Assembly: GCF_013410945.1 (NCBI RefSeq)
Contig: NZ_JACCCH010000001.1
Location: 1,302,001-1,366,000 of the forward strand
DNA: 64,000 bases
Reading direction: 5' to 3'
Source: Leifsonia sp. AK011
GTDB lineage: Bacteria > Actinomycetota > Actinomycetes > Actinomycetales > Microbacteriaceae
The notes below the pieces were generated by a model that was given only the letters and a program-made list of their open reading frames with translations, had not been told where the DNA came from and did no database searches. This document shows positions 44,694 to 53,461 of this stretch, piece by piece. Positions within the stretch are counted from its first letter, which is position 1; each line of letters starts with the position of its first letter. The position numbers and the translations under genes are program-made.

Positions 44694-46505
44694 GTGAGAA
44701 CCAGACGATTCGCCGTGGCCGCCGCCACCCTGACGATCGCCGCGCTGACCCTGGCCGGATGTGTCGCGCCGCAGTCCCAGGTGGTCGACGGGTCCGTGGT
44801 CTCGGTGGGGTGGAGCCAGTCCTTCACCTCGTACAACGCGAGGACGAGCTACGGCAACAAGCCGGGCAACACGGCCATCACCTCGACGACGCTGTCCGGC
44901 TTCAACTACGTCGACGACGTACCCCAGCTCGTCACCGACCCCTCGTTCGGGAGCTACGAGCTGCTCTCGGAGGATCCCCTGGTCGTGCGCTTCACGATTG
45001 CCGACGGCGTGACGTGGTCGGATGGCACCGCCATCGACGCCTCGGACCTCCTCCTCGAGTGGGCCGCGCTCTCGGGCGCGTTCAACGAGGAGGACTTCGA
45101 CGCGAAGGAGTTCGTCGACCCGGAGAGCGGGCAGTTCACCGACGCGTTCCCGGATGACGTCGTGTACTTCGATTCCGGTGCCGACCCGGAGTACGGACTC
45201 GGTCTCGTGACCGAGACGCCCACCGTCAGCGAGGACAAGAAGTCCATCACGCTCGCCTACGACGAGCCGTTCATCGACTGGAACCTCCAGATCGTCCCGC
45301 CCCTGCCCGCCCACGTTGTCGCCAAGAACGCACTGGGCATCTCCGACAACCAGGAGGCCAAGGACGCTGTCCTCGACGCGATCCAGAACGACGACACCGA
45401 GGCGCTCGCCGCGCTCTCGCAGTTCTGGAACACCGGCTTCAACTTCACCGAGATGCCGGATGACACGGATCTCCTGCTCTCGAGCGGCCCCTACGTCATC
45501 ACGGACTTCATCGCTGACCAGTACGTGACGCTCTCGGTGAACCCCGAGTACAAGGGTGCCCACCGTCCACAGGCGGAGGAGATCAAGATTCGCTACATCA
45601 GCGATCCGCTCGCTGCGGTCCAGGCGTTCCAGAACGGGGAGGTCCAGGTCATCGCGCCACAGGCGACCGCGGATGTCTGGACGGCGCTCAACGGACTCGA
45701 GGGCACCGTTGTCGGGGGGAGCGAGGCATCCTTCGAGCACATCGACCTTCAGTTCGACCAGTCGAAGAGTGGCAACTTCAACAATCCGCTCATCCGTGAG
45801 GCCTTCCTCAAGGTGATTCCGCGCCAGGAGATCCTCGACAAGCTCATCGTTCCCCTGAAGGGCTCGGCGGAGCTGCGAAACTCCCAGGTCTTCCTGCCTG
45901 GGCAAGCGGGTTACGACGAGTCGGTGGAATCCAACGGCTCCGACGAGTTCCTCGAGGTCGACGTCGAGGGTGCCAAGAAGTTGCTGGCTGAGGCTGGAGC
46001 AACGAACCCCGAGGTGTGCATCCTCTACAGCCCCACGAACCCTCGCAGGTCGAACGAGTTCATCCTCATCCAGCAGTCGGCGGCCCAGGCCGGCTTCAAC
46101 GTCACCGACTGCTCGAGCACCGACTGGCGCGGTCTGCTCGGCACCGCCGGAGCCTACGACGCCGCGATCTACGGCTGGGAGGTGACGAGCCTCGGCCTCA
46201 TCAAGGGCGCGCCGAACACGTTCGCGACGGACGGATCGACCAACCGCAACTTCTTCAGTGACCCCGACGTGGATGCGCTCATCGACGAGCTCGTCGTCGA
46301 GTTCGACCCTGCTCGGCAGACCGAGATCCTCACCGAGATCGATGCCCTTGTGTGGGGGAGCTTCTACGGTGCGCCGCTGTACCAGAACCCGACCGTGACG
46401 GCCTTCGAGCAGAGCAAGGTCACCGGCATCTCGCCGTCGATGCTGCCGCCAGGACTCTTCTGGAACGTCTGGGAGTGGGCTCCGGCCACCTCGTCCGCGA
46501 ACTGA
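44694..46505 (+). CDS. ABC importer substrate-binding lipoprotein (family 5), orphan
   Basis: 603 residues. Lipobox LTLAGC (cysteine near 23), then an SBP_bac_5 fold (VTWSDGTAIDASDLLLEWAA, SSGPYVITDF). Only distantly similar to the first binding protein. GTG at 44694 with GGAGGA upstream. No permease follows (typA is next), so it may feed the adjacent importer with a different ligand. It is separated from that operon by a terminator and so probably has its own promoter. Confidence 0.88.
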   Translation: MRTRRFAVAAATLTIAALTLAGCVAPQSQVVDGSVVSVGWSQSFTSYNARTSYGNKPGNTAITSTTLSGFNYVDDVPQLVTDPSFGSYELLSEDPLVVRFTIADGVTWSDGTAIDASDLLLEWAALSGAFNEEDFDAKEFVDPESGQFTDAFPDDVVYFDSGADPEYGLGLVTETPTVSEDKKSITLAYDEPFIDWNLQIVPPLPAHVVAKNALGISDNQEAKDAVLDAIQNDDTEALAALSQFWNTGFNFTEMPDDTDLLLSSGPYVITDFIADQYVTLSVNPEYKGAHRPQAEEIKIRYISDPLAAVQAFQNGEVQVIAPQATADVWTALNGLEGTVVGGSEASFEHIDLQFDQSKSGNFNNPLIREAFLKVIPRQEILDKLIVPLKGSAELRNSQVFLPGQAGYDESVESNGSDEFLEVDVEGAKKLLAEAGATNPEVCILYSPTNPRRSNEFILIQQSAAQAGFNVTDCSSTDWRGLLGTAGAYDAAIYGWEVTSLGLIKGAPNTFATDGSTNRNFFSDPDVDALIDELVVEFDPARQTEILTEIDALVWGSFYGAPLYQNPTVTAFEQSKVTGISPSMLPPGLFWNVWEWAPATSSAN

Positions 46506-46732
46506 CGTCAGTGATGCCGGAGACGCGCGCAACGCTGTGAGCGAGCACGCACAGGGTCGGCGACGGTTGGCACGGTAGACTACACCCGCAGGTTTCGCGA
46601 GAGGCGATCCTGCGCATCCCCAGAACTCACAGCAACCGGATGCCTTCCGGCGGTCGCTCGCGTCATACGCACCGCATCAGGCTCCGCCGTGCTGATGCAG
46701 CCCAGCCCAGCCCCAAACCCAAAGGACACGTC

Positions 46733-48640
46733 ATGGCTATCGCCACACGCTCCGACCTGCGCAACGTGGCCATCGTCGCGCACGTCGACCACGGAAAGAC
46801 CACCCTGGTCGACGCGATGCTTCGCCAGACCAATTCCTTCGATGCGCACGCGCACCTCGAGGATCGCGCGATGGACTCGAATGACCTCGAGCGCGAGAAG
46901 GGCATCACGATCCTCGCGAAGAACACCGCGATCTCGTACAGCGGCAAGCACGCCACAGACGGACCGGTCACCATCAACGTGATCGACACCCCCGGCCACG
47001 CCGACTTCGGTGGCGAGGTCGAGCGCGGCCTGTCCATGGTCGACGGCGTCGTCCTGCTCGTGGACGCGAGCGAGGGCCCGCTGCCCCAGACCCGCTTCGT
47101 GCTGCGCAAGGCCCTCGAGGCCAAGCACCCCGTGGTGCTGCTCGTCAACAAGACGGACCGCCCGGATGCCCGCATCGACGAGGTCGTCTCGGAGAGCCAG
47201 GACCTGCTCCTCGGCCTGGCGAGTGACATGGCGGATGACATGCCCGACCTCGACCTCGACGCGATCCTCGACGTCCCCGTCGTCTACGCTTCCGGCCGCA
47301 ACGGTGCCGCGAGCTGGAACAAGCCGGCAGACGGCGAGCTCCCCGACAACGACGACCTCGAGCCGCTGTTCGACGCGATCCTCAAGCACATTCCCGCGCC
47401 GACCTACGATGACGAGCACCCCCTCCAGGCCTGGGTCACCAACCTCGACTCCAGCCCGTTCCTCGGCCGTCTCGCTCTCCTGCGCATCTTCCAGGGCAAC
47501 ATCAAGAAGGGCCAGACCGTCGCGTGGATGAAGCACGACGGCACCGTTGCCAACGTCCGCGTCACTGAGCTGCTCATGACCAAGGCACTCGACCGTTTCC
47601 CGGCAGAGTCCGGTGGCCCCGGTGACATCGTCGCCGTCGCCGGATTCGAGGACATCACCATCGGTGAAACCCTCGCCGACCCGAACGACCCCCGCGCGCT
47701 GCCGACCATCACCGTCGACGACCCCGCCATCTCGATGACCATCGGCACCAACACGAGCCCCCTCATCGGCAAGGTCAAGGGACACAAGCTCACGGCGCGC
47801 ATGGTCAAGGACCGTCTCGACCGCGAGCTCATCGGTAACGTCTCGATCAAGCTCGTCGACATCGGCCGGCCGGTTGCCTGGGAGATCCAGGGCCGCGGCG
47901 AGCTCGCCCTCGCGATCCTCGTCGAGAACATGCGTCGTGAGGGCTTCGAGCTCACGGTGGGCAAGCCCCAGGTGGTCACGAAGACCATCGACGGCAAGCT
48001 CAACGAGCCGTACGAGCACCTCACCATCGATGCTCCGGAGGAGTACCTCGGCGCCATCACGCAGCTCCTCGCCGCCCGTAAGGGTCGCATGGACGGCATG
48101 ACCAACCACGGCACCGGCTGGGTGCGCATGGAGTTCGTCGTCCCGTCGCGTGGGCTCATCGGTTTCCGCACCGAGTTCCTGACCATCACGCGCGGCACCG
48201 GTATCGCCAACGCGATCTCGCACGGGTACGAGCCCTGGGCCGGTGCCATCGAGACCCGTACCAACGGATCCATCGTGGCCGACCGCTCCGGCTCGGTCAC
48301 GCCCTTCGCGATGATCGCCCTGCAGGAGCGCATGAGCTTCTTCGTCGAGCCTACGCAGGAGGTTTACGAGGGCATGGTGGTGGGCGAGAACTCGCGCGCT
48401 GACGACATGGACGTCAACATCACCAAGGAGAAGCAGCTCACCAACATGCGCCAGTCCACGTCGGACAACTTCGAGAAGTTGGTTCCGCCGCGCAAGCTGA
48501 CGCTCGAGGAGTGCCTCGAGTTCGCGCGCGAGGACGAGTGCGTCGAGGTCACCCCCGAGGTCATCCGCATCCGCAAGGTCGAGCTCGACGCCAATGCTCG
48601 TGCACGGTCCGCTTCACAGCGCAAGAAGCAGAACGCTTAA
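46733..48640 (+). CDS. typA: Ribosome-associated GTPase TypA/BipA
   Basis: 635 residues. G1 AHVDHGKTT, G2 EREKGITI, G3 DTPGHADFGGEV, G4 NKTDR, then EF-G-like domains III and V and the TypA-specific C-terminal domain, ending SQRKKQNA. The protein acts in ribosome assembly and stress adaptation. ATG at 46733 with AAAGGA upstream; an upstream frame start is rejected. The 227 bp before it carry a possible TAGACT -10 box (46576-46581) and a long leader with a small CCGGA/TCCGG hairpin. Confidence 0.95.
   Translation: MAIATRSDLRNVAIVAHVDHGKTTLVDAMLRQTNSFDAHAHLEDRAMDSNDLEREKGITILAKNTAISYSGKHATDGPVTINVIDTPGHADFGGEVERGLSMVDGVVLLVDASEGPLPQTRFVLRKALEAKHPVVLLVNKTDRPDARIDEVVSESQDLLLGLASDMADDMPDLDLDAILDVPVVYASGRNGAASWNKPADGELPDNDDLEPLFDAILKHIPAPTYDDEHPLQAWVTNLDSSPFLGRLALLRIFQGNIKKGQTVAWMKHDGTVANVRVTELLMTKALDRFPAESGGPGDIVAVAGFEDITIGETLADPNDPRALPTITVDDPAISMTIGTNTSPLIGKVKGHKLTARMVKDRLDRELIGNVSIKLVDIGRPVAWEIQGRGELALAILVENMRREGFELTVGKPQVVTKTIDGKLNEPYEHLTIDAPEEYLGAITQLLAARKGRMDGMTNHGTGWVRMEFVVPSRGLIGFRTEFLTITRGTGIANAISHGYEPWAGAIETRTNGSIVADRSGSVTPFAMIALQERMSFFVEPTQEVYEGMVVGENSRADDMDVNITKEKQLTNMRQSTSDNFEKLVPPRKLTLEECLEFAREDECVEVTPEVIRIRKVELDANARARSASQRKKQNA
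48617..48640 (+). repeat. typA 3' end, copy A
   Basis: Last eight codons including stop (QRKKQNA). Copy B lies at 48730-48753. Confidence 0.7.
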
Positions 48641-48729
48641 GGAACCGGGTACCGAAGGTACCTCGCTCGCAGGCTCGCTCGGCGCTGGCGTCGCGGAAAC
48701 GCTGACGCGTTTCTCCAAGCTCCAGCGCG

Positions 48730-48753
48730 CAGCGTAAGAAGCAGAACGCGTAG
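48730..48753 (+). repeat. typA 3'-end copy B (recombination scar)
   Basis: 21 of 24 bases match copy A, and all three changes are synonymous (CGT, GCG, TAG), so it still reads QRKKQNA plus stop. The 89 bp between contain GGTACC-GAA-GGTACC and a GAAACGC/GCGTTTC hairpin. No gene starts here. Confidence 0.65.
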
Positions 48754-48770
48754 CGCTCCCAGCAACGAAC

Positions 48771-48803
48771 GAAGGCCGCGACCCGAAAGGGATCGCGGCC
48801 TTC
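48771..48803. terminator. Bidirectional terminator between typA and the amidase
   Basis: GAAGGCCGCGA + CCC, tetraloop GAAA, then GGG, one bulged base, and TCGCGGCCTTC. Strong stem between convergent genes. Confidence 0.8.
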
Positions 48804-48819
48804 GCCGTTTCAGCGGATG

Positions 48820-50727
48820 CTACTCAGGCAGCGGTCCGTACAGGGTGGGGCTCGTACGAGCCTGTGTCTCCTGCTCGAACGCGTACGTGAGGCCGAGGAG
48901 CGTTCCCTCGTCGAACATGCGACCCAGGAACTCCAGGTTCACGCCGCCGCCGACGTTCATGGTGGAGCCATCCTCGGCAGTCGCCTGGCCCATCGGCACC
49001 GTGACCGACGGAAGGCCGGTGTTCGGGCTGAGGCGCAGGTTGGTGCTCTGGGTGCTGTACGGGTTACCCGACGGGTACACGATCGCGTCGAGAGCATCGT
49101 CCGTGGCGGGGTTGCCGTCCGGGTCGTTGAGCATCCCCGTGACGAGCACCCGACCGGCCGCGAGCTGGGTGGTGTGGGTACCCGTGGGGCCGGCCCAGTT
49201 CTGGTAGGTCTGCTCGGTGATGCCATCCCGCTCCACGTACGTGCCGATCCGGCCCGTGATCAGCCTGCCCGACTCGATGATCGAGGTAAGGCTTCGCAAG
49301 GTCACCTCAGGGGCGAGATGCTCGGCGATGTAGATGTTCAGATCATGCTTGAACTCGTTCTTGCTTCCGCTGCCCTCGTTGAGAACGTTCGGGAAGCCGC
49401 TCGGTGCCGTGATCGGAACCACGGTCGCACCCATCGCCTCCATGCGTGCCTTCGCCTCGTTCCACAGACGCACGGTCGTCGCATTGGAGCCGATCATCGA
49501 CTGCACGTAACCGATGCGGGCTCCGTAGAGCGAGTCCGCGTCGAGGAACTCGGTGTACGAGTCGGGCACGAGACCGGCCTGGGCGGCCGTGACGGGGTCG
49601 TTCTCGTCGATGCCCGTGACGGCGTCCAGCGCGATCGCGGCATCCGTCACCGACCTCGTGATGGGACCACCGGTGTCCTGGCTGAGAGCCAGGGGAACGA
49701 TGCCGTCGCGGCTCGCGAGACCGACCGACGGGCGGATGCCCACCAGCTGGTTGTACGACGACGGAACACGAATAGACCCACCGGTGTCGGTGCCGAAGCC
49801 AACACCCGCGAGGTTCGCGGCGATCGCCGCGCCGGTTCCACCGCTCGAGCCGCCCGCAGTCTTGGTCGTGTTGTACGGGTTCGCGACCGGAATGCCGGCC
49901 ACATTGCCCACGGAGTAGGCCGAGGAGAACCCGTATGCCCACTCGTCGAGCGTCGCCTTCGCGAGGATGACGGCTCCTGCTTCACGCAGTCCCTCCACCA
50001 TGTACGCATCGGTGTCGGTTTGGTTGTCGACCCAGCAGTCACATCCGGCAGTCGTCGGCATGTCGAGCGTGTTGTAGTTGTCCTTCAGCGCAACGGGGAT
50101 GCCGAGCAGGGTGCTCGTCATGCCGGACTCGGCGCGCTCTGCGTCGGCCGCTGCAGCAGCGGCGAGTGCGACCGAGCTCGTCGTCATGATCGAGTTGAGC
50201 TGTCTGCCGCCCGCTCCCTGGTCGATGACGTTCTTGTCGTATGCCGCGATCCGGTCGAAGTAGGCCTGCGTGAGCTCGACGGATGTCGTGACCCCCGCGT
50301 TCATGGCGGCCTGCATGTCGATGACGCTCGCCTCGACGATCTCGAAGTCACCGTCGTCGTAGACCATGCGCTGCGACACCGCGGCCAGGTCCGTCACAGT
50401 GATGACGAGGTTCTCGTCCACGTCCGCGACCTGAACGGAGGACCAGCTGGCCGATTCCGGTGTCGCACCGAGGTTGGCCGCAATGAGATCGAGATCGGCG
50501 GTGGTCACCTGGCTGTCGCCCGTGACATCCAGCTCCGTGTAGAACGGCATGAGAAGCGGTGCAGGGTCGGTCGCGGCGACGGCGGGGGTCGCTGCCAGGG
50601 CGCCGACGGCAACCAGCGAGACGATGCCCGTGGTCGCCGCTACCGCCGTGCGGATGCGTCGTGTGGTCACTGGATTCCTCTGTGCTGTAGAAGTGTGTGC
50701 TGTGGCCTGGTTCTGGGTGCTGGTCAT
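48820..50727 (-). CDS. Secreted amidase-signature enzyme with N-terminal dockerin
   Basis: 635 residues. Signal peptide (about 1-52). Residues 67-122 form a type I dockerin with two F-hand repeats: D67-V-T-G-D71-S-Q-V-T-T-A-D78 and D102-V-D104-E-N106-L-V-I-T-V-T-D113. Both loops keep calcium ligands at positions 1, 5 and 12. Then an amidase-signature domain with K215 (VALKDNYNT), S294 (AGGSSGGTGAA) and nucleophile S318 (GTDTGGSIR). It hydrolyses an amide outside the cell; the substrate is unknown. ATG overlaps the stop of the upstream cohesin gene by 4 bp. No sorting signal of its own, so docking is the likely retention mechanism. Confidence 0.85.
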   Translation of the reverse strand: MTSTQNQATAHTSTAQRNPVTTRRIRTAVAATTGIVSLVAVGALAATPAVAATDPAPLLMPFYTELDVTGDSQVTTADLDLIAANLGATPESASWSSVQVADVDENLVITVTDLAAVSQRMVYDDGDFEIVEASVIDMQAAMNAGVTTSVELTQAYFDRIAAYDKNVIDQGAGGRQLNSIMTTSSVALAAAAAADAERAESGMTSTLLGIPVALKDNYNTLDMPTTAGCDCWVDNQTDTDAYMVEGLREAGAVILAKATLDEWAYGFSSAYSVGNVAGIPVANPYNTTKTAGGSSGGTGAAIAANLAGVGFGTDTGGSIRVPSSYNQLVGIRPSVGLASRDGIVPLALSQDTGGPITRSVTDAAIALDAVTGIDENDPVTAAQAGLVPDSYTEFLDADSLYGARIGYVQSMIGSNATTVRLWNEAKARMEAMGATVVPITAPSGFPNVLNEGSGSKNEFKHDLNIYIAEHLAPEVTLRSLTSIIESGRLITGRIGTYVERDGITEQTYQNWAGPTGTHTTQLAAGRVLVTGMLNDPDGNPATDDALDAIVYPSGNPYSTQSTNLRLSPNTGLPSVTVPMGQATAEDGSTMNVGGGVNLEFLGRMFDEGTLLGLTYAFEQETQARTSPTLYGPLPE

Positions 50728-51419
50728 CGGGTGCTCGCAATCCGGCGACGCACGAGCACGACACCGAGCGCGAGGGCTGCGAGCGCTGCGAGCACGATGA
50801 TCGCGATGCTGCCGCCCATGGTGCTTCCCGTGAAGGCGAGCGGGCCGCCATCCTCAGGCAGTGCCGACGGCGAGGTGGACGGGGAGGGTGAGGGAGACGG
50901 TGCAACCTCGTCGGCTTCCACGAGGACGTCGGCGGAGGCCGCCTCGGTGACGGGTGTCGATGCGTTCTCGGTGTCGACGAGGGTCACGAGGGGGATGTCG
51001 ATGCTCGTCTCGCCGTCACCCACTGCTACAAATTCGGCGCTCAGGGCGATGTCACCGGAGAGCGCCGGGGAGGTGCCGAGGCGAGTGTGCGTGAGCGTCA
51101 CGGTGCCCGGTCCCTCGGTCACGGCGTCGAAGCCGCCATCAGGGCCCGTGGCGCTGTCCTCGACGTAGGCGAAGATGTCGTCGTTGAAGCTGAAGGTGAC
51201 CTCGTAGGCGAAGACGTCGGTCGTGGCAACGAGCGTTGCGCTTGCGACCACGCTGTCGCCGATGCCGACGGTCGTGGGGGAGAGCGTAAGCGTCACCGAT
51301 TCCAGCGCGGGTGCTGCGTGGGCCGGGCTCACGCCGACGAGCGAGAGCCCGATGGCAAAGGCACCTGCCATCAGCGCCGCGCGGCGGTGTCGTGGGCGGG
51401 CAGGGGCGGAGTTGATCAT
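50724..51419 (-). CDS. Wall-anchored cohesin-domain protein
   Basis: 231 residues. Signal peptide (about 1-35). One cohesin-like beta-sandwich, residues about 38-166 (SVTLTLSPTTVGIGDSVV, FAYEVTFSFNDDIFAYVE, then LSAEFVAVGDGETSID). A Ser/Pro linker and the sorting signal LAFTG (194-198) with hydrophobic span and RRR follow. It should be covalently attached to the wall and display a single cohesin. ATG at 51419 with AGAGGA upstream. It overlaps the dockerin-bearing amidase gene by 4 bp, so the pair is co-translated. Alternative: another cohesin-like carbohydrate-binding fold. Confidence 0.8.
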   Translation of the reverse strand: MINSAPARPRHRRAALMAGAFAIGLSLVGVSPAHAAPALESVTLTLSPTTVGIGDSVVASATLVATTDVFAYEVTFSFNDDIFAYVEDSATGPDGGFDAVTEGPGTVTLTHTRLGTSPALSGDIALSAEFVAVGDGETSIDIPLVTLVDTENASTPVTEAASADVLVEADEVAPSPSPSPSTSPSALPEDGGPLAFTGSTMGGSIAIIVLAALAALALGVVLVRRRIASTR

Positions 51420-51692
51420 TGGTGTCCTCTGTGTCGCGGTAGAGCCGCATTCGCGGGACAGTCGCACCGCGCGGGTGCCCACCGCCGCATGGTGCACCGG
51501 CGAAGGGAACGCAACGGTGCGCTGGCCTGCTGAATCCACGGTCTGTGTGCAGGTGATGCGCCCACGCTAGAGGTGACCCGTGTGGGGGGCATTTCCGTTT
51601 CGTTACGCAATTATTTCAGGATGCAAATAATCCCTCACTCTTTGCGGCGATACACTGGGCGCGACATCCGGCACCGACCTCGGGAGCACGCC

Positions 51693-52151
51693 ATGGCCCT
51701 CCGTATTCGCTACACGGCACCGATCGCGTTCGTCATCGCGCTCGCTATGACGCCAGCTCTCTCGGGCTGCTTCGGCAACCCCGTGGAGTCGATCATCGAG
51801 GGTGCGACCGGGGGAGAGGTCGACCTCGGCGGATCCTCCATGCCGGCCGATTTCCCGAGCGACCAGGTGCCCGTGATCGACGGTGACATCATCTACGGCG
51901 GATCGATCGGCAGCGGGGCCGAGAAGGTCTTCAACGTGACGGTGCGGGTCTCGGACGGGGCGGCGCTCCAGCAGATCAAGGACGAGTTGGAGGCCGCAGG
52001 CTTCGTCTCGCAGGCCGACCTCGGCGAGGCGACAAACGGCGGGACCTACATCGCCTCGAGCGATGCGTGGGGTGTGCTCGTCGTGGTCTCGGAGAACGGC
52101 TCCGACGGGTGGGTCGCGAACTACACCGTCACCGCAGCGACGAGCGGCTGA
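51693..52151 (+). CDS. Small putative lipoprotein
   Basis: 152 residues. Signal with lipobox ALSGC (cysteine near 26), then a domain with repeated acidic loops (PSDQVPVIDGDIIYGG, LQQIKDELEAAGFVSQADLG). Function unknown. ATG at 51693 with GGGAG upstream; TACACT near 51650 is a probable -10 box. Divergent from the cohesin gene, sharing a 273-bp intergenic region with no other obvious feature. Confidence 0.75.
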   Translation: MALRIRYTAPIAFVIALAMTPALSGCFGNPVESIIEGATGGEVDLGGSSMPADFPSDQVPVIDGDIIYGGSIGSGAEKVFNVTVRVSDGAALQQIKDELEAAGFVSQADLGEATNGGTYIASSDAWGVLVVVSENGSDGWVANYTVTAATSG

Positions 52152-52156
52152 TCGCG

Positions 52157-53461
52157 TCAGGCGAAGAGCCCGGCCCCCACGTAGCTGCCCTCGCTCGCGC
52201 CGGGTGGCACGGCGAACAGTGCGGAGCCGACGTGGCGGATGTACTCGTTCATCGCATCCGTGGCAAGCGTCGACTGCACTGCCACGAACTGCTCGGGTGA
52301 CCGCTGGTAGCTGATGAAGAAGAGACCAGCGCGCAGTTGGCCGAGGTCGTTGCTGCCATCCACGAAGTTGTAGCCCCGCCGTAGCATCCGTGTGCCGGAT
52401 GCCGCCTGGTGCGCCAATCGCACGTGCGAGTCCTCCGGGATCACCGTCGACCCGTCCGTGCGCTTGAGTTCGAAGTCGGGCTCCGTGAACTCGGCGCCCC
52501 CGGACAGCGGCGCCCCCTCGCCCTTGGTGCGACCGATGATCGCGTCCTGCTCCCCGAGTGTGACGCGGTCCCAGTTCTCGATGGTCATGAGGATCCGCCT
52601 GGCAACGAGGTAGCTCCCGCCGTGCATCCACGCCGCCGGCTCCTCGGTGCCCACCCAGACGAACTCGTCGAGCGCGGCGGGCTCCTCGGCCTTGATATTG
52701 CTCGTGCCGTCCTTGTAGCCGAAGAGGTTGCGGGGCGTCGTCTGCTCCGTCGAGGTGGACGATGTGCGGCCGAAGCCGAGCTGGCTCCAGCGCAGGCGCG
52801 CGGTCCCGAACGCGATCCGGCTGAGGTTCCTGATCGCGTGGACCGCGACCTGAGGATCGTTCGCGCACGCCTGGATGCACAGGTCTCCGCCGCTCACCGC
52901 ATCCTCCAGGAGATCGAAGGGGAACAGCGGCAGGTCGACGAGGGCGTCCGGTTTGCGATCGGCGAGTCCGAAGCGGTCGACACCGTCGGCGGTGCGGAAG
53001 AGGGATGCCCCGAACCCGATCGTGATCGTCAGGCCACTCGGCGGCAGGCCCTGGGCCTCACCAGTATCGTCCGGCGGAAGCAGCGGGGGGCCGTCGACAG
53101 CGCCTGCCTCGCTCACGTCGAGCCCCTGGGTCAGGCGAGCCGCGGCTGCGGTCCACTCCTGGAGCAACTGGATGAGATCCTCCCGCGTTGCGCTGGAGAC
53201 CATATCGAACGATGCGAAGTGGAGGCGATCCTGTGCCGGGGTCACGATGCCGGCCTGGTGTTCGCCGTAGAAGGGGTAGGCGCCAGCCGAGTCCTCGGGT
53301 GATCGCGGAGGACGAAGAGCCGTGGCACCCGCCACTCCGGCGACGGCTCCTGCGCCGACGCCAGCGGCGACGAGTCCGAACAGGCCCCGTCGTGAGACGC
53401 CGGAGGGCGCGGGGTCGGATGTCTCGTTCCCCGCGCCCTCCGGCGTTGTGCTCTCGGTCAC
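52157..53461 (-). CDS. efeB: Iron uptake Dyp-type haem peroxidase EfeB
   Basis: 434 residues. Tat signal (SRRGLFGLVAAG, about 23-50) and a Dyp-type peroxidase fold with the GxxDG motif in LFGYKDGTSN and the proximal histidine region (MHGGSYLVARRI). EfeB is exported folded and oxidises iron or releases it from haem. Start overlaps the efeO stop by 4 bp; third gene of efeUOB. Confidence 0.93.
   Translation of the reverse strand: MTESTTPEGAGNETSDPAPSGVSRRGLFGLVAAGVGAGAVAGVAGATALRPPRSPEDSAGAYPFYGEHQAGIVTPAQDRLHFASFDMVSSATREDLIQLLQEWTAAAARLTQGLDVSEAGAVDGPPLLPPDDTGEAQGLPPSGLTITIGFGASLFRTADGVDRFGLADRKPDALVDLPLFPFDLLEDAVSGGDLCIQACANDPQVAVHAIRNLSRIAFGTARLRWSQLGFGRTSSTSTEQTTPRNLFGYKDGTSNIKAEEPAALDEFVWVGTEEPAAWMHGGSYLVARRILMTIENWDRVTLGEQDAIIGRTKGEGAPLSGGAEFTEPDFELKRTDGSTVIPEDSHVRLAHQAASGTRMLRRGYNFVDGSNDLGQLRAGLFFISYQRSPEQFVAVQSTLATDAMNEYIRHVGSALFAVPPGASEGSYVGAGLFA

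Noticed and set aside
48817-51168. 783-codon plus-strand frame over the amidase and cohesin genes
   Set aside because: Antisense to genes with signal peptides, catalytic motifs and a sorting signal; no domain of its own.
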